From: Pseudomonas lactis
Lineage (GTDB): Bacteria > Pseudomonadota > Gammaproteobacteria > Pseudomonadales > Pseudomonadaceae
Length of the DNA stretch: 64,000 nucleotides
NCBI RefSeq assembly: GCF_001439845.1
Contig: NZ_JYLO01000016.1
Span: forward strand, 1 to 64,000
Direction of reading: 5' to 3'
The translations under genes were made by a program, and so were the position numbers. Positions 1-8,489 of this stretch are shown here, piece after piece; the stretch's first letter is position 1; the number at the start of each line of letters is the position of its first letter. The notes beneath the pieces were generated by a model, which saw nothing but the letters and a program-made list of their open reading frames with translations, was not told the origin of the DNA and searched no databases.

Positions 1-40
1 CAACCACTTGCGCTTGCGATCTCTCGTAAGCGGGAGGCGA

Positions 41-68
41 ATTCTACAGCGTTACACGCTGCTGTCAA
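41..68 (-). promoter_or_regulatory. Proximal stable-RNA (probably rRNA operon) promoter
   Basis: On the minus strand the sequence reads TTGACA, 16 bases, then TAGAAT, followed by the GC-rich discriminator TCGCCTCCCGC. The start site would be near position 33, with transcription leaving the window to the left. The segment after it (positions 1-30) resembles Pseudomonas 16S rRNA leaders as I remember them. A near-consensus promoter with a short spacer and GC-rich discriminator is typical of stringently controlled stable RNA genes. The RNA gene itself is outside the window, so a tRNA operon is not excluded. Confidence 0.75.
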
Positions 69-186
69 CACCTCTTTTTCAACTTCCTTTTGGCTTCGAT
101 GAACTGAAGCAACTTGCTGTCGAGAACTGCGTAACTCATTGTTTACCAAGGAGTTTTCCGTTTCGACTGCGCCGGAAGTGGGGCGA

Positions 187-214
187 ATTATAGGCTTCCA
201 GAATCTGCCGTCAA
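187..214 (-). promoter_or_regulatory. Distal stable-RNA promoter (tandem partner)
   Basis: A second minus-strand promoter lies about 146 bp upstream of the proximal one: TTGACG, 16 bases, TATAAT, then TCGCCCC. The upstream 215-300 region is A/T-rich, as expected for an UP element. Tandem P1/P2 promoters of this kind are characteristic of rRNA operons. Apart from these promoters I see no gene in 1-375. Confidence 0.7.
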
Positions 215-375
215 CCCAATTATTCAGTTTTCCTATCAAAAACCTCCAAAACTCGAAACTTCCACTATATAGATAGCAACGAGACAGTTTTTGCGCAATA
301 TATTGCTCATTCGCCGGCAGTTAAGCATCATAGCGCCACGTATTTATCGATCATGACTTCGGAAGAACTCCCGCA

Positions 376-1263
376 ATGACCACCCCTCCTCGCAGCCTGG
401 CATCCGCATTGTTTCCGATCGGCCTGCTATTAATCGCCATGGCGTCCATCCAATCCGGTGCGTCATTGGCCAAAAGCATGTTCCCTATCGTCGGAGCACA
501 GGGCACCACTGCCCTGCGCTTGATTTTTGCCAGTGTGATCATGCTGGTGCTATTACGCCCATGGCGCGCCACGCTGACAGCCAAGTCCTTGCGCACGGTG
601 ATCATTTACGGGATGGCGCTGGGTGGCATGAACTTCCTCTTCTATATGTCCCTTCGCACCGTACCGCTGGGGATTGCAGTAGCACTCGAATTCACAGGCC
701 CGCTTGCCGTCGCTATTTATGCCTCGCGCCGAGCTGTCGATTTCCTGTGGATTGCCCTGGCAATCATTGGCCTACTGCTGTTGATTCCGATGGGTGAGGC
801 CAGTAGCGGTATCGACTGGATCGGCGCGGCTTACGCGCTGGGCGCAGGCGGATGCTGGGCACTCTATATTTTGTTCGGCCAAAAAGCAGGGAACGACAAT
901 GGTGTTCAGACCGCCGCACTCGGCGTGATGATTGCCGCCCTGTTCGTCGCACCGATCGGCATCGTGCATGCGGGCGCCGCGCTGCTGACACCTGCCCTGA
1001 TCCCTATCGCCATCGGCGTCGCGATTCTCTCCACGGCCTTGCCCTATACGTTGGAGATGGTCGCGCTGACTCGGCTGCCCGCCCGCACGTTCGGCACGTT
1101 GATGAGTATCGAACCGGCGTTCGGCGCCCTTTCCGGCCTGTTCTTTCTGCATGAGCATTTATCTCTAGCCCAATGGCTGGCCATCACCTGCATTATCCTG
1201 GCTTCGGTAGGCGCCACGTTGACGATGCGTAACGAATCCAAACCGCTGGTGCCCGCCGACTGA
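376..1263 (+). CDS. rhtA: RhtA-type threonine/homoserine exporter (EamA family)
   Basis: This 295-aa inner-membrane protein has about ten hydrophobic segments arranged as two EamA (DMT) repeats and the same length as E. coli RhtA, which exports threonine and homoserine by proton exchange. The N-terminal half contains a conserved-looking stretch around LRLIFASVIM and EFTGPLAVA typical of the RhtA branch. The ATG is preceded by GGAAGA at a usable distance. The gene stands alone, downstream of the leftward stable-RNA promoters and transcribed away from them. Substrate is inferred from family membership only; other amino-acid or metabolite exporters of the EamA family are possible. Confidence 0.75.
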   Translation: MTTPPRSLASALFPIGLLLIAMASIQSGASLAKSMFPIVGAQGTTALRLIFASVIMLVLLRPWRATLTAKSLRTVIIYGMALGGMNFLFYMSLRTVPLGIAVALEFTGPLAVAIYASRRAVDFLWIALAIIGLLLLIPMGEASSGIDWIGAAYALGAGGCWALYILFGQKAGNDNGVQTAALGVMIAALFVAPIGIVHAGAALLTPALIPIAIGVAILSTALPYTLEMVALTRLPARTFGTLMSIEPAFGALSGLFFLHEHLSLAQWLAITCIILASVGATLTMRNESKPLVPAD

Positions 1264-1426
1264 TCGTCTTTGAAGCCAGCGCTGGTATTTGCCGCTCATT
1301 TAGGCCATGTTTAGGCCGTAACCGAATGTCATTCATGGAGAATTTCGACACGGACAGCATGAACGCTTCGCTCGAGAGCGAGTAAAGCGGCTCTGTTCTT
1401 TTGCAGGGCGGCTATTAAGGATGGGA

Positions 1427-1708
1427 ATGAAACGAATTTTGATACTGTTGCTGGTTGTGGGCATCGCTGGCTGTGCTGCAACCACAAAAACAGAAGTGAA
1501 ACGGGGTAAGAAAGGGCTGCATATCAACTGTTCGGGCCTGTCCTCCTCCTGGGACCAGTGCTACACCAGTGCTGCCAACTCATGCGGCGCCAAGGGCTAC
1601 CGGGTGATCGCCAAATCCGGCGATAACTCCGAGGAGCCTGGGGACTACCCCTTCGGTCTCAACCCTGCCGGCTATACCAGCCGTAGCATGATCGTCATCT
1701 GCAAATAG
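1427..1708 (+). CDS. Small hypothetical lipoprotein
   Basis: The product is a 93-aa protein with a lipoprotein signal peptide: a positively charged start, a leucine-rich core and the lipobox IAGC at residues 13-16. The mature part contains four further cysteines and no motif that I recognise. An ATG six bases upstream (1421) sits directly on the AAGG sequence, so the ATG at 1427 with TAAGGA in front is the better start. It is a single-gene unit closed by a hairpin at 1715. Function unknown. Confidence 0.7.
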   Translation: MKRILILLLVVGIAGCAATTKTEVKRGKKGLHINCSGLSSSWDQCYTSAANSCGAKGYRVIAKSGDNSEEPGDYPFGLNPAGYTSRSMIVICK

Positions 1709-1714
1709 TTGCCC

Positions 1715-1736
1715 GAGCAGTCTGTCCTGACTGCTC
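1715..1736 (+). terminator. Hairpin after lipoprotein gene
   Basis: GAGCAGTC and GACTGCTC form a perfect 8-bp stem around a 6-base loop just after the lipoprotein stop. There is no real T-tract, so this is a weak terminator or mRNA-stabilising hairpin. Confidence 0.4.
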
Positions 1737-1806
1737 ATCTTAAATCCCGGCCATTTGCGGCATGAAGGCTAAACTCCTGCTCGACCATCGAGCCAATGGA
1801 GTTCCC

Positions 1807-2538
1807 ATGCCGCACAACAAGAAAATCGTATTAGTAGTGGGTGCCGGAGACGCAACCGGCGGCGCCATAGCCAAACGCTTTGCCCGCGAAGGCTACATCG
1901 CCTGCGTCACCCGTCGCAGCGCCGACAAACTGCAGCCCCTGGTAGACAGCATTCAGTCAGCCGGCGGTGAAGCCCATGGCTTTGCCTGTGATGCACGTAA
2001 AGAAGAAGACGTGATCGCACTGGTCGAGCAAATCGAAACCGAGCTGGGGCCTATTGAAGCGTTCGTCTTCAACATCGGCGCCAATGTACCTTGCAGCATT
2101 CTGGAAGAAACCGCGCGCAAGTACTTCAAGATCTGGGAGATGGCGTGCTTTTCTGGCTTCTTGAACGCACGGGAAGTCGCCAAGCGCATGGTCACGCGTA
2201 ACCGCGGCACTATCCTGTTCACCGGCGCCACCGCCGGCTTACGTGGAAGCGCCGGGTTTGCCGCCTTCGCCGGCGCCAAACACGGAATACGCGCCCTGGC
2301 ACAAAGCATGGCGCGGGAGTTGGGCCCGATGAACATCCATGTCGCCCATGTGGTGGTCGACGGCGCCATCGATACCGACTTCATTCGCGAGAATTTCCCG
2401 CAAAAGTACGCCCTCAAGGATCAGGACGCCCTCCTCAACCCTGACCATATTGCCGACAACTATTGGTTCCTGCATCGCCAGCCACGGGACGCCTGGACGT
2501 TCGAACTGGACCTGCGCCCCTGGAACGAAACCTGGTGA
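1807..2538 (+). CDS. SDR-family protein with Phe in place of the catalytic Tyr
   Basis: This is a 243-aa Rossmann-fold protein of the short-chain dehydrogenase/reductase superfamily. The nucleotide-binding glycine motif is GAGDATGG (residues 12-19) and NIGAN (89-93) replaces the usual NNAG. The active-site block reads FAGAK (154-158), so the lysine is kept but the catalytic tyrosine of YxxxK is phenylalanine. The stretch RALAQSMARELG after it is typical of a subfamily of atypical SDRs. The start at 1807 is preferred over ATG 1762 because GGAG lies just upstream. It is followed 34 bp later by a DsbA-fold isomerase gene, probably in one operon. Redox activity is therefore uncertain and the substrate unknown. 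Confidence 0.75.
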   Translation: MPHNKKIVLVVGAGDATGGAIAKRFAREGYIACVTRRSADKLQPLVDSIQSAGGEAHGFACDARKEEDVIALVEQIETELGPIEAFVFNIGANVPCSILEETARKYFKIWEMACFSGFLNAREVAKRMVTRNRGTILFTGATAGLRGSAGFAAFAGAKHGIRALAQSMARELGPMNIHVAHVVVDGAIDTDFIRENFPQKYALKDQDALLNPDHIADNYWFLHRQPRDAWTFELDLRPWNETW

Positions 2539-2572
2539 CGCCCCCTATAACAATAAGCAGCGAGTACAGACC

Positions 2573-3163
2573 ATGAGTAAAACCCTGGAGTTTTTCTTTG
2601 ATCTCGGCAGCCCCGCCACTTACCTGGCCTATACCCAGTTGCCGGCGCTGTGTGCCGAAACCGGCGCACAGGTGGTGTATCAACCCATGCTATTGGGCGG
2701 TGTATTCAAGGCCACGGGCAATGCCTCGCCGATCACGGTGCCCGCCAAGGGTCGCTACATGCTCGATGACCTGGCGCGTTACGCCAAACGCTACAACGTG
2801 CCGCTCAGGTTCAACCCGCACTTTCCCATCAATACCTTGCTGCTGATGCGCGCTGTCACCGGCATTCAAATCCACCAGCCTGAGCGCTTCCTCGACTTCA
2901 TCGACTGCCTTTTCCGAGCACTCTGGGTGGAAGGCCGTCACTTGGGCGACCCAGAGGTCGTGGCCAATGTGCTCACCGAACAGGGGTTCGATCCCGAGCA
3001 GGTACTGGCCCTGTCAAACGATGCAGCCGTCAAGGACGCTCTCAAGGACAAAACCGAACAAGCCATTAAGCGCGGCGTGTTCGGCGCTCCCAGTTTCTTT
3101 GTAGGAAACCAGCTGTTCTTCGGCCAGGACCGTCTGGACTTTGTGCGTGAAGCGCTCAGCTAG
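2573..3163 (+). CDS. 2-hydroxychromene-2-carboxylate isomerase-like protein (DsbA/GST-kappa fold)
   Basis: The 196-aa product begins with the family signature FFFDLGSPATY (residues 7-17), in which Ser13 occupies the position of the thioredoxin-fold active-site cysteine. The C-terminal block GVFGAPSFFV with its cis-proline is also typical of HCCA isomerases and GST-kappa proteins. Family members act on glutathione adducts or isomerise 2-hydroxychromene-2-carboxylate in naphthalene breakdown. No aromatic degradation genes are nearby, so a general detoxification role is more likely. It follows the SDR gene closely and probably shares its transcript. The ATG at 2573 removes an unrelated in-frame extension overlapping the SDR gene. 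Confidence 0.8.
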   Translation: MSKTLEFFFDLGSPATYLAYTQLPALCAETGAQVVYQPMLLGGVFKATGNASPITVPAKGRYMLDDLARYAKRYNVPLRFNPHFPINTLLLMRAVTGIQIHQPERFLDFIDCLFRALWVEGRHLGDPEVVANVLTEQGFDPEQVLALSNDAAVKDALKDKTEQAIKRGVFGAPSFFVGNQLFFGQDRLDFVREALS

Positions 3164-3165
3164 AT

Positions 3166-3202
3166 ATCGATTGCAGCCGGCAATGCCTTGGCTGCAACCG
3201 AT
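3166..3202. terminator. Convergent hairpin between isomerase and pepP genes
   Basis: ATCG-a-TTGCAGCC pairs with GGCTGCAA-c-CGAT around an 11-base loop. It lies between convergent genes and overlaps the aminopeptidase stop codon. No T-tract, so termination is inferred. Confidence 0.4.
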
Positions 3203-5010
3203 CAAATCGCCGCAGTGCGCACCTGCAACCACTCAAGCGCTGCACCATTGAGCAGCGGGCTCAAACGCTCACGCACTTGGGCGTGATACGCGTTGAACCA
3301 TTCACGCTCATCCGCCGTCAGCAACGACGGCTCCAAGCACCGGGTATCAATCGGGCACAGGGTCAGGGTTTCGAACTTGAGGAATTCGCCAAACTCGGTC
3401 TTGCCCGCTTCACGGTTCAACACCAGGTTCTCAATGCGCACGCCCCAACGGCCAGGGCGATAAGTACCCGGCTCAATTGACGTAATCATCCCTGGCTGCA
3501 TCGCCGTTTGTGGCGCCGCAGCGGCTTGATAGGCAATCACCTGCGGGCCCTCATGCACGTTGAGGAAATAACCTACGCCGTGGCCTGTACCGTGACCGTA
3601 GTCCACGCCTTCTGCCCAGATCGGTGCCCGGGCAATGGCATCCAGCAACGGTGAAAGAATGCCTTTGGGGAACTGCGCACGGGACAGGGCAATCACGCCC
3701 TTGAGTACCCGCGTGCAATCGCGCTTCTGTTCCTCACTCGGTGTACCGATGGGCACCATCCGCGTGATGTCCGTGGTTCCGCCCAGGTACTGGCCGCCCG
3801 AGTCGATCAACAGCAAGCCATCACCTTCGATCAGCGCATGCTCTTCTTCGGTGGCGTGGTAATGCGGCATCGCGCCGTTGGCATTGAAGGCGGCAATGGT
3901 GTTGAAGCTTAGCGATACATAGCCTGGGCGGCGGGTACGCGCAGCGGTCAGGTGTTCGTCAATCGTCAGTTCGGTAATGCGCTCGCGGCCCAGGGCACTG
4001 TCGAGCCAGGCAAAGAATTCGCACAGCGCCGCACCATCCTGCTCCATGGCTTGGCGGATATGTTCCGCGTCTGCCAGGCTCTTGCGGGATTTGGCCAGTG
4101 TGGTGGGGTTGAGGCTTTCAACCAGCTTGACGCCCGCGTCGAGGTTTTCCAGCAAGCCGGCGGTGACGCGGGCCGGGTCTACTTGCAAGCTTGCGCCCGC
4201 CGGTACCGCTCGCAGCGCGTGCGCCACCTCGCTGTAATCACGCAGGGTCACGCCATCCTGCTCAAGCACCGCCCGCAGAGGCGCATCGACCTTGCCCAAC
4301 GCCACAAACAAAGTCGCCTGCTGCTGATTGATCAAGGCAAAGGACACAAACACCGGATTGAACGACACATCAGCGCCGCGCAGGTTGAATAGCCAGGCGA
4401 TGTCATCCAGCGTCGCGATGAAATGCCAGTCGGCGCCCTTGTCTTTCAAACTGGCGCGCAAAGCGGCCAGTTTCTCGCCACGACTGACCGTGGCCTGGGG
4501 CGGCAGATGCTGATAGATCGGCTGGTTCGGCAATGCCGGGCGGTCTTGCCAGACTTCATTGAGTACATCGATATCGGTACGCAGACGCGCGCCACGCTCG
4601 GCCAACTTGCCACCCAGGGTACGTGCCGAGGCCATGGCCATGACCGCACCGTCCACCGCCACCACGCCACCCTCAGGGGTTTGCTCGGCCAGCCACTCCA
4701 GCGGCCCAGGCTGACCCGGTTGCAGCTTCACCAGCTCGATACCGCTGCCCTTGAGTTCCTTGGTCGCCTGTTCCCAGTAACGGCTGTCCGCCCAGACCCC
4801 GGCAAACTCCGCCGTGACGATCAGGGTGCCCACCGAACCATGAAAGCCGGACAACCACTGACGCCCTTGCCAGTAACCCGGCAAATATTCGGACAGGTGC
4901 GGGTCCGCCGATGGCACCAGCAGGGCATGAATGCCTTCGCGGCGCATCAGTTCACGGGTGTGCGCCAGGCGCTGGGGAACCGTTCCATGGGTCAAAGGCT
5001 GCGTACTCAT
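3202..5010 (-). CDS. pepP: Xaa-Pro aminopeptidase, long M24B form
   Basis: The 602-aa cytoplasmic metallopeptidase removes N-terminal residues that precede proline. It has two creatinase-type N-terminal domains and a C-terminal pita-bread M24 domain. Metal ligands are visible in DSGGQYLGGTTD (two Asp), the GHGTGHGVG/NVHEGP region (His), ITSIEPGTY (Glu) and GVRIEN (Glu). At about 600 aa it matches the longer XPNPEP1-like group rather than the 440-aa E. coli PepP, so the symbol is used loosely. AGGAGA stands 7 bases before the ATG. It lies 49 bp downstream of the cysteine desulfurase gene on the same strand and may be co-transcribed. Confidence 0.88.
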   Translation of the reverse strand: MSTQPLTHGTVPQRLAHTRELMRREGIHALLVPSADPHLSEYLPGYWQGRQWLSGFHGSVGTLIVTAEFAGVWADSRYWEQATKELKGSGIELVKLQPGQPGPLEWLAEQTPEGGVVAVDGAVMAMASARTLGGKLAERGARLRTDIDVLNEVWQDRPALPNQPIYQHLPPQATVSRGEKLAALRASLKDKGADWHFIATLDDIAWLFNLRGADVSFNPVFVSFALINQQQATLFVALGKVDAPLRAVLEQDGVTLRDYSEVAHALRAVPAGASLQVDPARVTAGLLENLDAGVKLVESLNPTTLAKSRKSLADAEHIRQAMEQDGAALCEFFAWLDSALGRERITELTIDEHLTAARTRRPGYVSLSFNTIAAFNANGAMPHYHATEEEHALIEGDGLLLIDSGGQYLGGTTDITRMVPIGTPSEEQKRDCTRVLKGVIALSRAQFPKGILSPLLDAIARAPIWAEGVDYGHGTGHGVGYFLNVHEGPQVIAYQAAAAPQTAMQPGMITSIEPGTYRPGRWGVRIENLVLNREAGKTEFGEFLKFETLTLCPIDTRCLEPSLLTADEREWFNAYHAQVRERLSPLLNGAALEWLQVRTAAI

Positions 5011-5059
5011 TGTGTCTCCTGCTAACCACTAATAATTGTTATGTGTTGCGAATGATAAA

Positions 5060-6220
5060 TCAGACCGCCCAGAATGCCGGCGCACTCGCCAACGCGGCCT
5101 TGATCAACTGCGCGGCCTGGTCGATATCCTGTTCGGTGGTGAACCGGCCCAGGCTCAAGCGAATAGTGCGAGCGGCACTGCGGGCGTCATGCCCCAAGGC
5201 CAGGAGCACATGGGACGGCGCATTGCTGGCCGAATTGCACGCTGAAGTCGCGGAAAAGGCAATGCCTGCACTCAATGCGGCTGAATTGAATTCGCCTTCG
5301 CTGAAGGTAAGGCTCAATGTGTGCGGAATACGCTGGGTTGGGCTGCCATTAAGACGCAAGCCGGCAACCGACGCCAACTGATCCAGCAAGCGCTGGCGCA
5401 GCGCGACAATCGTGGCCTTCTCATCCGCGAAAGACGCCGCCGCAAGGGCAAACGCCGTGCCCATACCGGCAATCTGATGGGTCGCCAGGGTGCCGGAGCG
5501 CAAACCGCCTTCGTGGCCACCGCCGTGAATCTGCGCCAATACCTTCTGCTGCGCCCGCGGCCCGACATATAACGCGCCGATGCCCTTGGGCCCATACAAC
5601 TTATGAGCAGAGAACGACATCAGGTCCACCGGCCACTGGGCCAGGTCGATAGCCACCTTGCCCGCCCCTTGCGCCGCGTCCACATGGAACAACGCGCCCT
5701 GCTCACGCACCCGCGCGCCAATGGCCGGGATATCGTTGAGGGTTCCCAGTTCGTTGTTGACCAGCATCAGCGAGACAAGAAAGGTGTCCTCGCGCAAGGC
5801 TTCGCTGACCGCCTCGACGCTGATCAAGCCGTCTGCATCCGGTACCAGGTAAGTCACTGCAACACCGGCTTCCTGCAATTGCCGCGCGGTGTCCAGCGTG
5901 GCCTTGTGTTCGATCTGGCTGGTGATGATATGCCCACCCGCCACACCACGGCCCTGGGCCACGCCCTTGAGCGCAAGGTTGTTGGATTCTGTGGCACCGG
6001 AGGTCCAGACGATCTGCTCGGCCTGCGCGCCCACCAAATCGGCCACCTGGCGACGCGCCTGTTCAACCTTCTGCCTAGCCGCTTGGCCGAATGCATGGGA
6101 ACTGGACGCAGGGTTGCCGAAATGGGCGTTGAAACCCAGACACTCGACCATCACCTGGATAACTCGCTCATCCACCGGCGTGGTGGCGGCGTAGTCGAAA
6201 TACAACGGACGTTTATTCAT
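5060..6220 (-). CDS. Cysteine desulfurase (IscS/NifS-like, class V aminotransferase)
   Basis: The 386-aa PLP enzyme converts cysteine to alanine and passes sulfur as a persulfide to acceptor proteins. It begins with LYFDYAATTPVD, carries the PLP lysine in SFSAHKLYGPKG and a catalytic-loop cysteine in SATSACNSAS. It is not in an isc or suf cluster, so it is probably an accessory desulfurase, not the housekeeping IscS. An in-frame ATG at 6313 would add 31 residues with no family match and no ribosome-binding site, so the start at 6220 was chosen by alignment with the family. Its neighbour downstream is the aminopeptidase gene. Confidence 0.88.
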   Translation of the reverse strand: MNKRPLYFDYAATTPVDERVIQVMVECLGFNAHFGNPASSSHAFGQAARQKVEQARRQVADLVGAQAEQIVWTSGATESNNLALKGVAQGRGVAGGHIITSQIEHKATLDTARQLQEAGVAVTYLVPDADGLISVEAVSEALREDTFLVSLMLVNNELGTLNDIPAIGARVREQGALFHVDAAQGAGKVAIDLAQWPVDLMSFSAHKLYGPKGIGALYVGPRAQQKVLAQIHGGGHEGGLRSGTLATHQIAGMGTAFALAAASFADEKATIVALRQRLLDQLASVAGLRLNGSPTQRIPHTLSLTFSEGEFNSAALSAGIAFSATSACNSASNAPSHVLLALGHDARSAARTIRLSLGRFTTEQDIDQAAQLIKAALASAPAFWAV

Positions 6221-6395
6221 GAGGTTAAAACTCGCAGAGCGTATTCCCAAGAGCAGCGTCTCGGGGGCATCGACCAGAACAGAGGTCGTCAGGTTTAACC
6301 GATCGAATGCCATTAAAGAAGGTAACTTTATTTAAATGTGCGTAGGAACGCTCCTGGAATTGAGCTTAACAGGCTGAAGTAGCCCCATGGCAAAC

Positions 6396-6435
6396 AAAAA
6401 GCCCGAGGTTCCTTGTGGGAAGCCTCGGGCTTTTT
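6396..6435. terminator. Bidirectional rho-independent terminator
   Basis: AAAAAGCCCGAGG and CCTCGGGCTTTTT form a strong stem with A- and T-tracts on both sides. It ends the lipoprotein transcript coming from 6721 on the minus strand and insulates the desulfurase gene. Confidence 0.85.
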
Positions 6436-6451
6436 GATGCAAGAAGCGCGC

Positions 6452-6721
6452 TCAACTGGGGCGGCCATGCAGGACCACGCTGCGCTCGGCGTTCATTTCA
6501 CCTTGGCGATCAAAACCGAAAGGCTTTTGTGGCTGGCCAAGCAACGCGGCGCGCTGGCGTTGATAGTCGTCAAACGACAAGCCGCGACGGCCCAGGGCCT
6601 CCAGGGCCAACTGCTTGGTTTCCTCGGCCGTATAGGGACGCAACTCCGGGGAAGGCTGGGTCGCACAACCCGCAAGGACAGAGGTGACAAGTAAAAAGGA
6701 AACAGCGAGGAAACGGTTCAT
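6452..6721 (-). CDS. Small hypothetical lipoprotein
   Basis: The 89-aa product has a signal peptide ending in the lipobox LAGC (residues 16-19), followed by a charged, probably helical segment containing TAEETKQLALEALGRRGLS. I do not recognise a named domain. The ATG at 6721 puts the signal peptide at the N-terminus; the in-frame upstream extension has no support. It forms a single-gene unit ended by the terminator at 6396-6435. Function unknown, probably an outer-membrane lipoprotein. Confidence 0.65.
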   Translation of the reverse strand: MNRFLAVSFLLVTSVLAGCATQPSPELRPYTAEETKQLALEALGRRGLSFDDYQRQRAALLGQPQKPFGFDRQGEMNAERSVVLHGRPS

Positions 6722-6860
6722 GGCGTTGGCCCTGCGAAGGTGGTTTCGAGTCAATGAACACAGGCTACTCCCGGCCCCTCTCGCTGAAAAATCATCGTCC
6801 GTGATAGTCGCTATCACGCGTATCGGCGCCTAGGCGGAAACACCTCCATATTCATTTAAG

Positions 6861-6876
6861 TTCTATAAATATAGAA
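6861..6876. promoter_or_regulatory. Near-perfect palindrome upstream of the SfnR-like gene
   Basis: TTCTATAAATATAGAA is a 16-base palindrome with one central mismatch, in an AT-rich stretch 112 bp before the activator start codon. The position fits an operator or an activator site; a link to sulfur control is inference from the neighbouring gene. Confidence 0.4.
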
Positions 6877-6987
6877 ACACCTTCATTTACGAATTAAGAC
6901 GCTACCTCTATAAAGACTTTGCGTGCAGCCCGCTGCCCATCAGGCAACAGCCCTTCAACAAAGCCCGAACTCCCATGAGAGGTCACC

Positions 6988-8085
6988 ATGCAGCTGTTCA
7001 CCCTGCCGCCCTCGCCTGCCCTAGCCACCTCGATCCGCGCCACAGCCCAGGTTTTCGAAGACCCAAAGTCCCAGGCCCTGCTCGACCATATCCAGCAAGT
7101 GGCCCCCAGCGAAGCCAGCGTGCTGATCAACGGCGAAACCGGCACCGGCAAAGAACTTGTTGCGCGGCATATCCACCACCTCAGTGCGCGGCGAAACCGG
7201 CCCTTCGTGGCGGTGAACTGCGGGGCCTTTTCGCAATCCCTAGTGGAAGCCGAGTTGTTCGGCCATGAGAAAGGCGCCTTTACCGGTGCCCTCGGCGCCA
7301 AGGCCGGCTGGTTCGAAGAGGCTGACGGCGGCACCTTGTTTCTAGATGAGATCGGCGATTTGCCGATGGCCATCCAGGTCAAGCTGCTGCGGGTGCTACA
7401 GGAGCGCGAAGTGGTGCGCCTGGGTTCGCGCAAGCGCATTGCTATCGATGTGCGAGTCCTGGCGGCCACCAATGTACAACTGGAAAAGGCCATCAATGTT
7501 GGGCGTTTCCGTGAAGACCTCTACTACCGCCTCAATGTAGTCAGCCTGGCATTGAGCCCGCTGCGCGAACGTACCGGCGATATCCTGCCACTGACCCGGC
7601 ACTTCATCCAAACCTACAGCCAGCGCCTGGGTTACGGCCCGATCAGCGTGAGCCACCTGGCCGAGCATAAGCTCAAGCGCTACAGCTGGCCGGGCAATAT
7701 CCGTGAGCTGGAGAACGTGATTCATCACACCCTGCTGATCTGCCGCAACGCTGTGATCGAACCCGACGACCTGCGCCTGTCGGGCCTGCGCATCGAACGC
7801 CAGAACGACAACGACACCGATCCCAGTGCAGAAGCCCTGCTGGCGCGGGCGTTTCAAAAGCTCTTCGAGGAACAGGCCGGCGCCCTGCATGAAAAGGTCG
7901 AGGACGCTTTATTGCGCGCTGCTTATCACTTCAGCCACCACAACCAAGTGCACACCGCCAACTTGCTGGGACTGAGCCGCAACGTCGCTCGCGCTCGCCT
8001 GATCAAGATCGGCGAACTGGCGGTAAACAAGCGCAGGCCCGGGGAAAATGTGCAAGGCGAACGGATGCTGCACCTATCCATTTAG
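6988..8085 (+). CDS. sfnR: Sigma-54-dependent activator, SfnR-like
   Basis: The 365-aa protein lacks any N-terminal sensory domain and starts directly with the AAA+ module. Walker A is GETGTGKE (49-56), the sigma-54 contact loop GAFTGA is intact (96-101), GGTLFLDEI is Walker B, and the core ends with SWPGNIRELEN. A C-terminal Fis-type helix-turn-helix follows. The sequence closely resembles SfnR of Pseudomonas, which activates dimethyl sulfone and methanesulfonate genes during sulfur limitation and is itself controlled by transcript level. No target genes are adjacent. GAGAGG precedes the ATG. Its last 12 bases overlap the convergent monooxygenase gene. The exact paralogue cannot be settled without a search. 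Confidence 0.7.
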   Translation: MQLFTLPPSPALATSIRATAQVFEDPKSQALLDHIQQVAPSEASVLINGETGTGKELVARHIHHLSARRNRPFVAVNCGAFSQSLVEAELFGHEKGAFTGALGAKAGWFEEADGGTLFLDEIGDLPMAIQVKLLRVLQEREVVRLGSRKRIAIDVRVLAATNVQLEKAINVGRFREDLYYRLNVVSLALSPLRERTGDILPLTRHFIQTYSQRLGYGPISVSHLAEHKLKRYSWPGNIRELENVIHHTLLICRNAVIEPDDLRLSGLRIERQNDNDTDPSAEALLARAFQKLFEEQAGALHEKVEDALLRAAYHFSHHNQVHTANLLGLSRNVARARLIKIGELAVNKRRPGENVQGERMLHLSI

Positions 8086-8439
8086 TCGGCAGTGCAAGGC
8101 ATCGTCCTGATTGCGCTCAAAACTGCGCAGTACCTGGAATGCGCCAAAGGTCACGGCCGTGGCCCGGTGAGCACGGATCAGCGTCCAGAAATCTTCGCCG
8201 CCTTGCTCAAAACATTTAAAGGCGGCCTCACCCTCCTCGCGCGACTGCCATTGCAAATAATTGAGCACCCTGCGCCCGTCATCGCTGACCTGTACGCTGG
8301 CACTCAAGAAGCCGCCATGGCGCACGGCCAGACGCTCGCTCTGGGTGGCCAAGGCGGCCACCAGGGCGGATTGCTGACGGGGTTCGATGTGAAATTCGAT
8401 CAGTTGAGTGAAGCTGCGACTCTTCTCTGATACCGGCAT
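8074..8439 (-). CDS. Antibiotic-biosynthesis-monooxygenase (ABM) family protein, SoxR target
   Basis: The 121-aa product is a small ferredoxin-like-fold ABM domain, with the family pattern FTQLIEFHIEPRQQ near the start and LNYLQWQSREEGEAAF in the middle. Such proteins are cofactor-free or quinone-acting monooxygenases. It is transcribed divergently from soxR through a promoter with an intact sox box, matching the P. aeruginosa PA2274/PA2273 arrangement. It is therefore expected to be induced by redox-cycling compounds. The start at 8439 has GAGGGGAG upstream; the longer in-frame start at 8547 would cross the sox box and is rejected. Confidence 0.78.
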   Translation of the reverse strand: MPVSEKSRSFTQLIEFHIEPRQQSALVAALATQSERLAVRHGGFLSASVQVSDDGRRVLNYLQWQSREEGEAAFKCFEQGGEDFWTLIRAHRATAVTFGAFQVLRSFERNQDDALHCRLNG

Positions 8440-8489
8440 GAAAACTCCCCTCTCTCTGTAGGCAGAATCTTGCGATTCGATGCCACGCA

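Noticed and set aside
8..193. 61-aa frame at the left edge
   Set aside because: It runs across two strong promoters on the other strand and has no ribosome-binding site.
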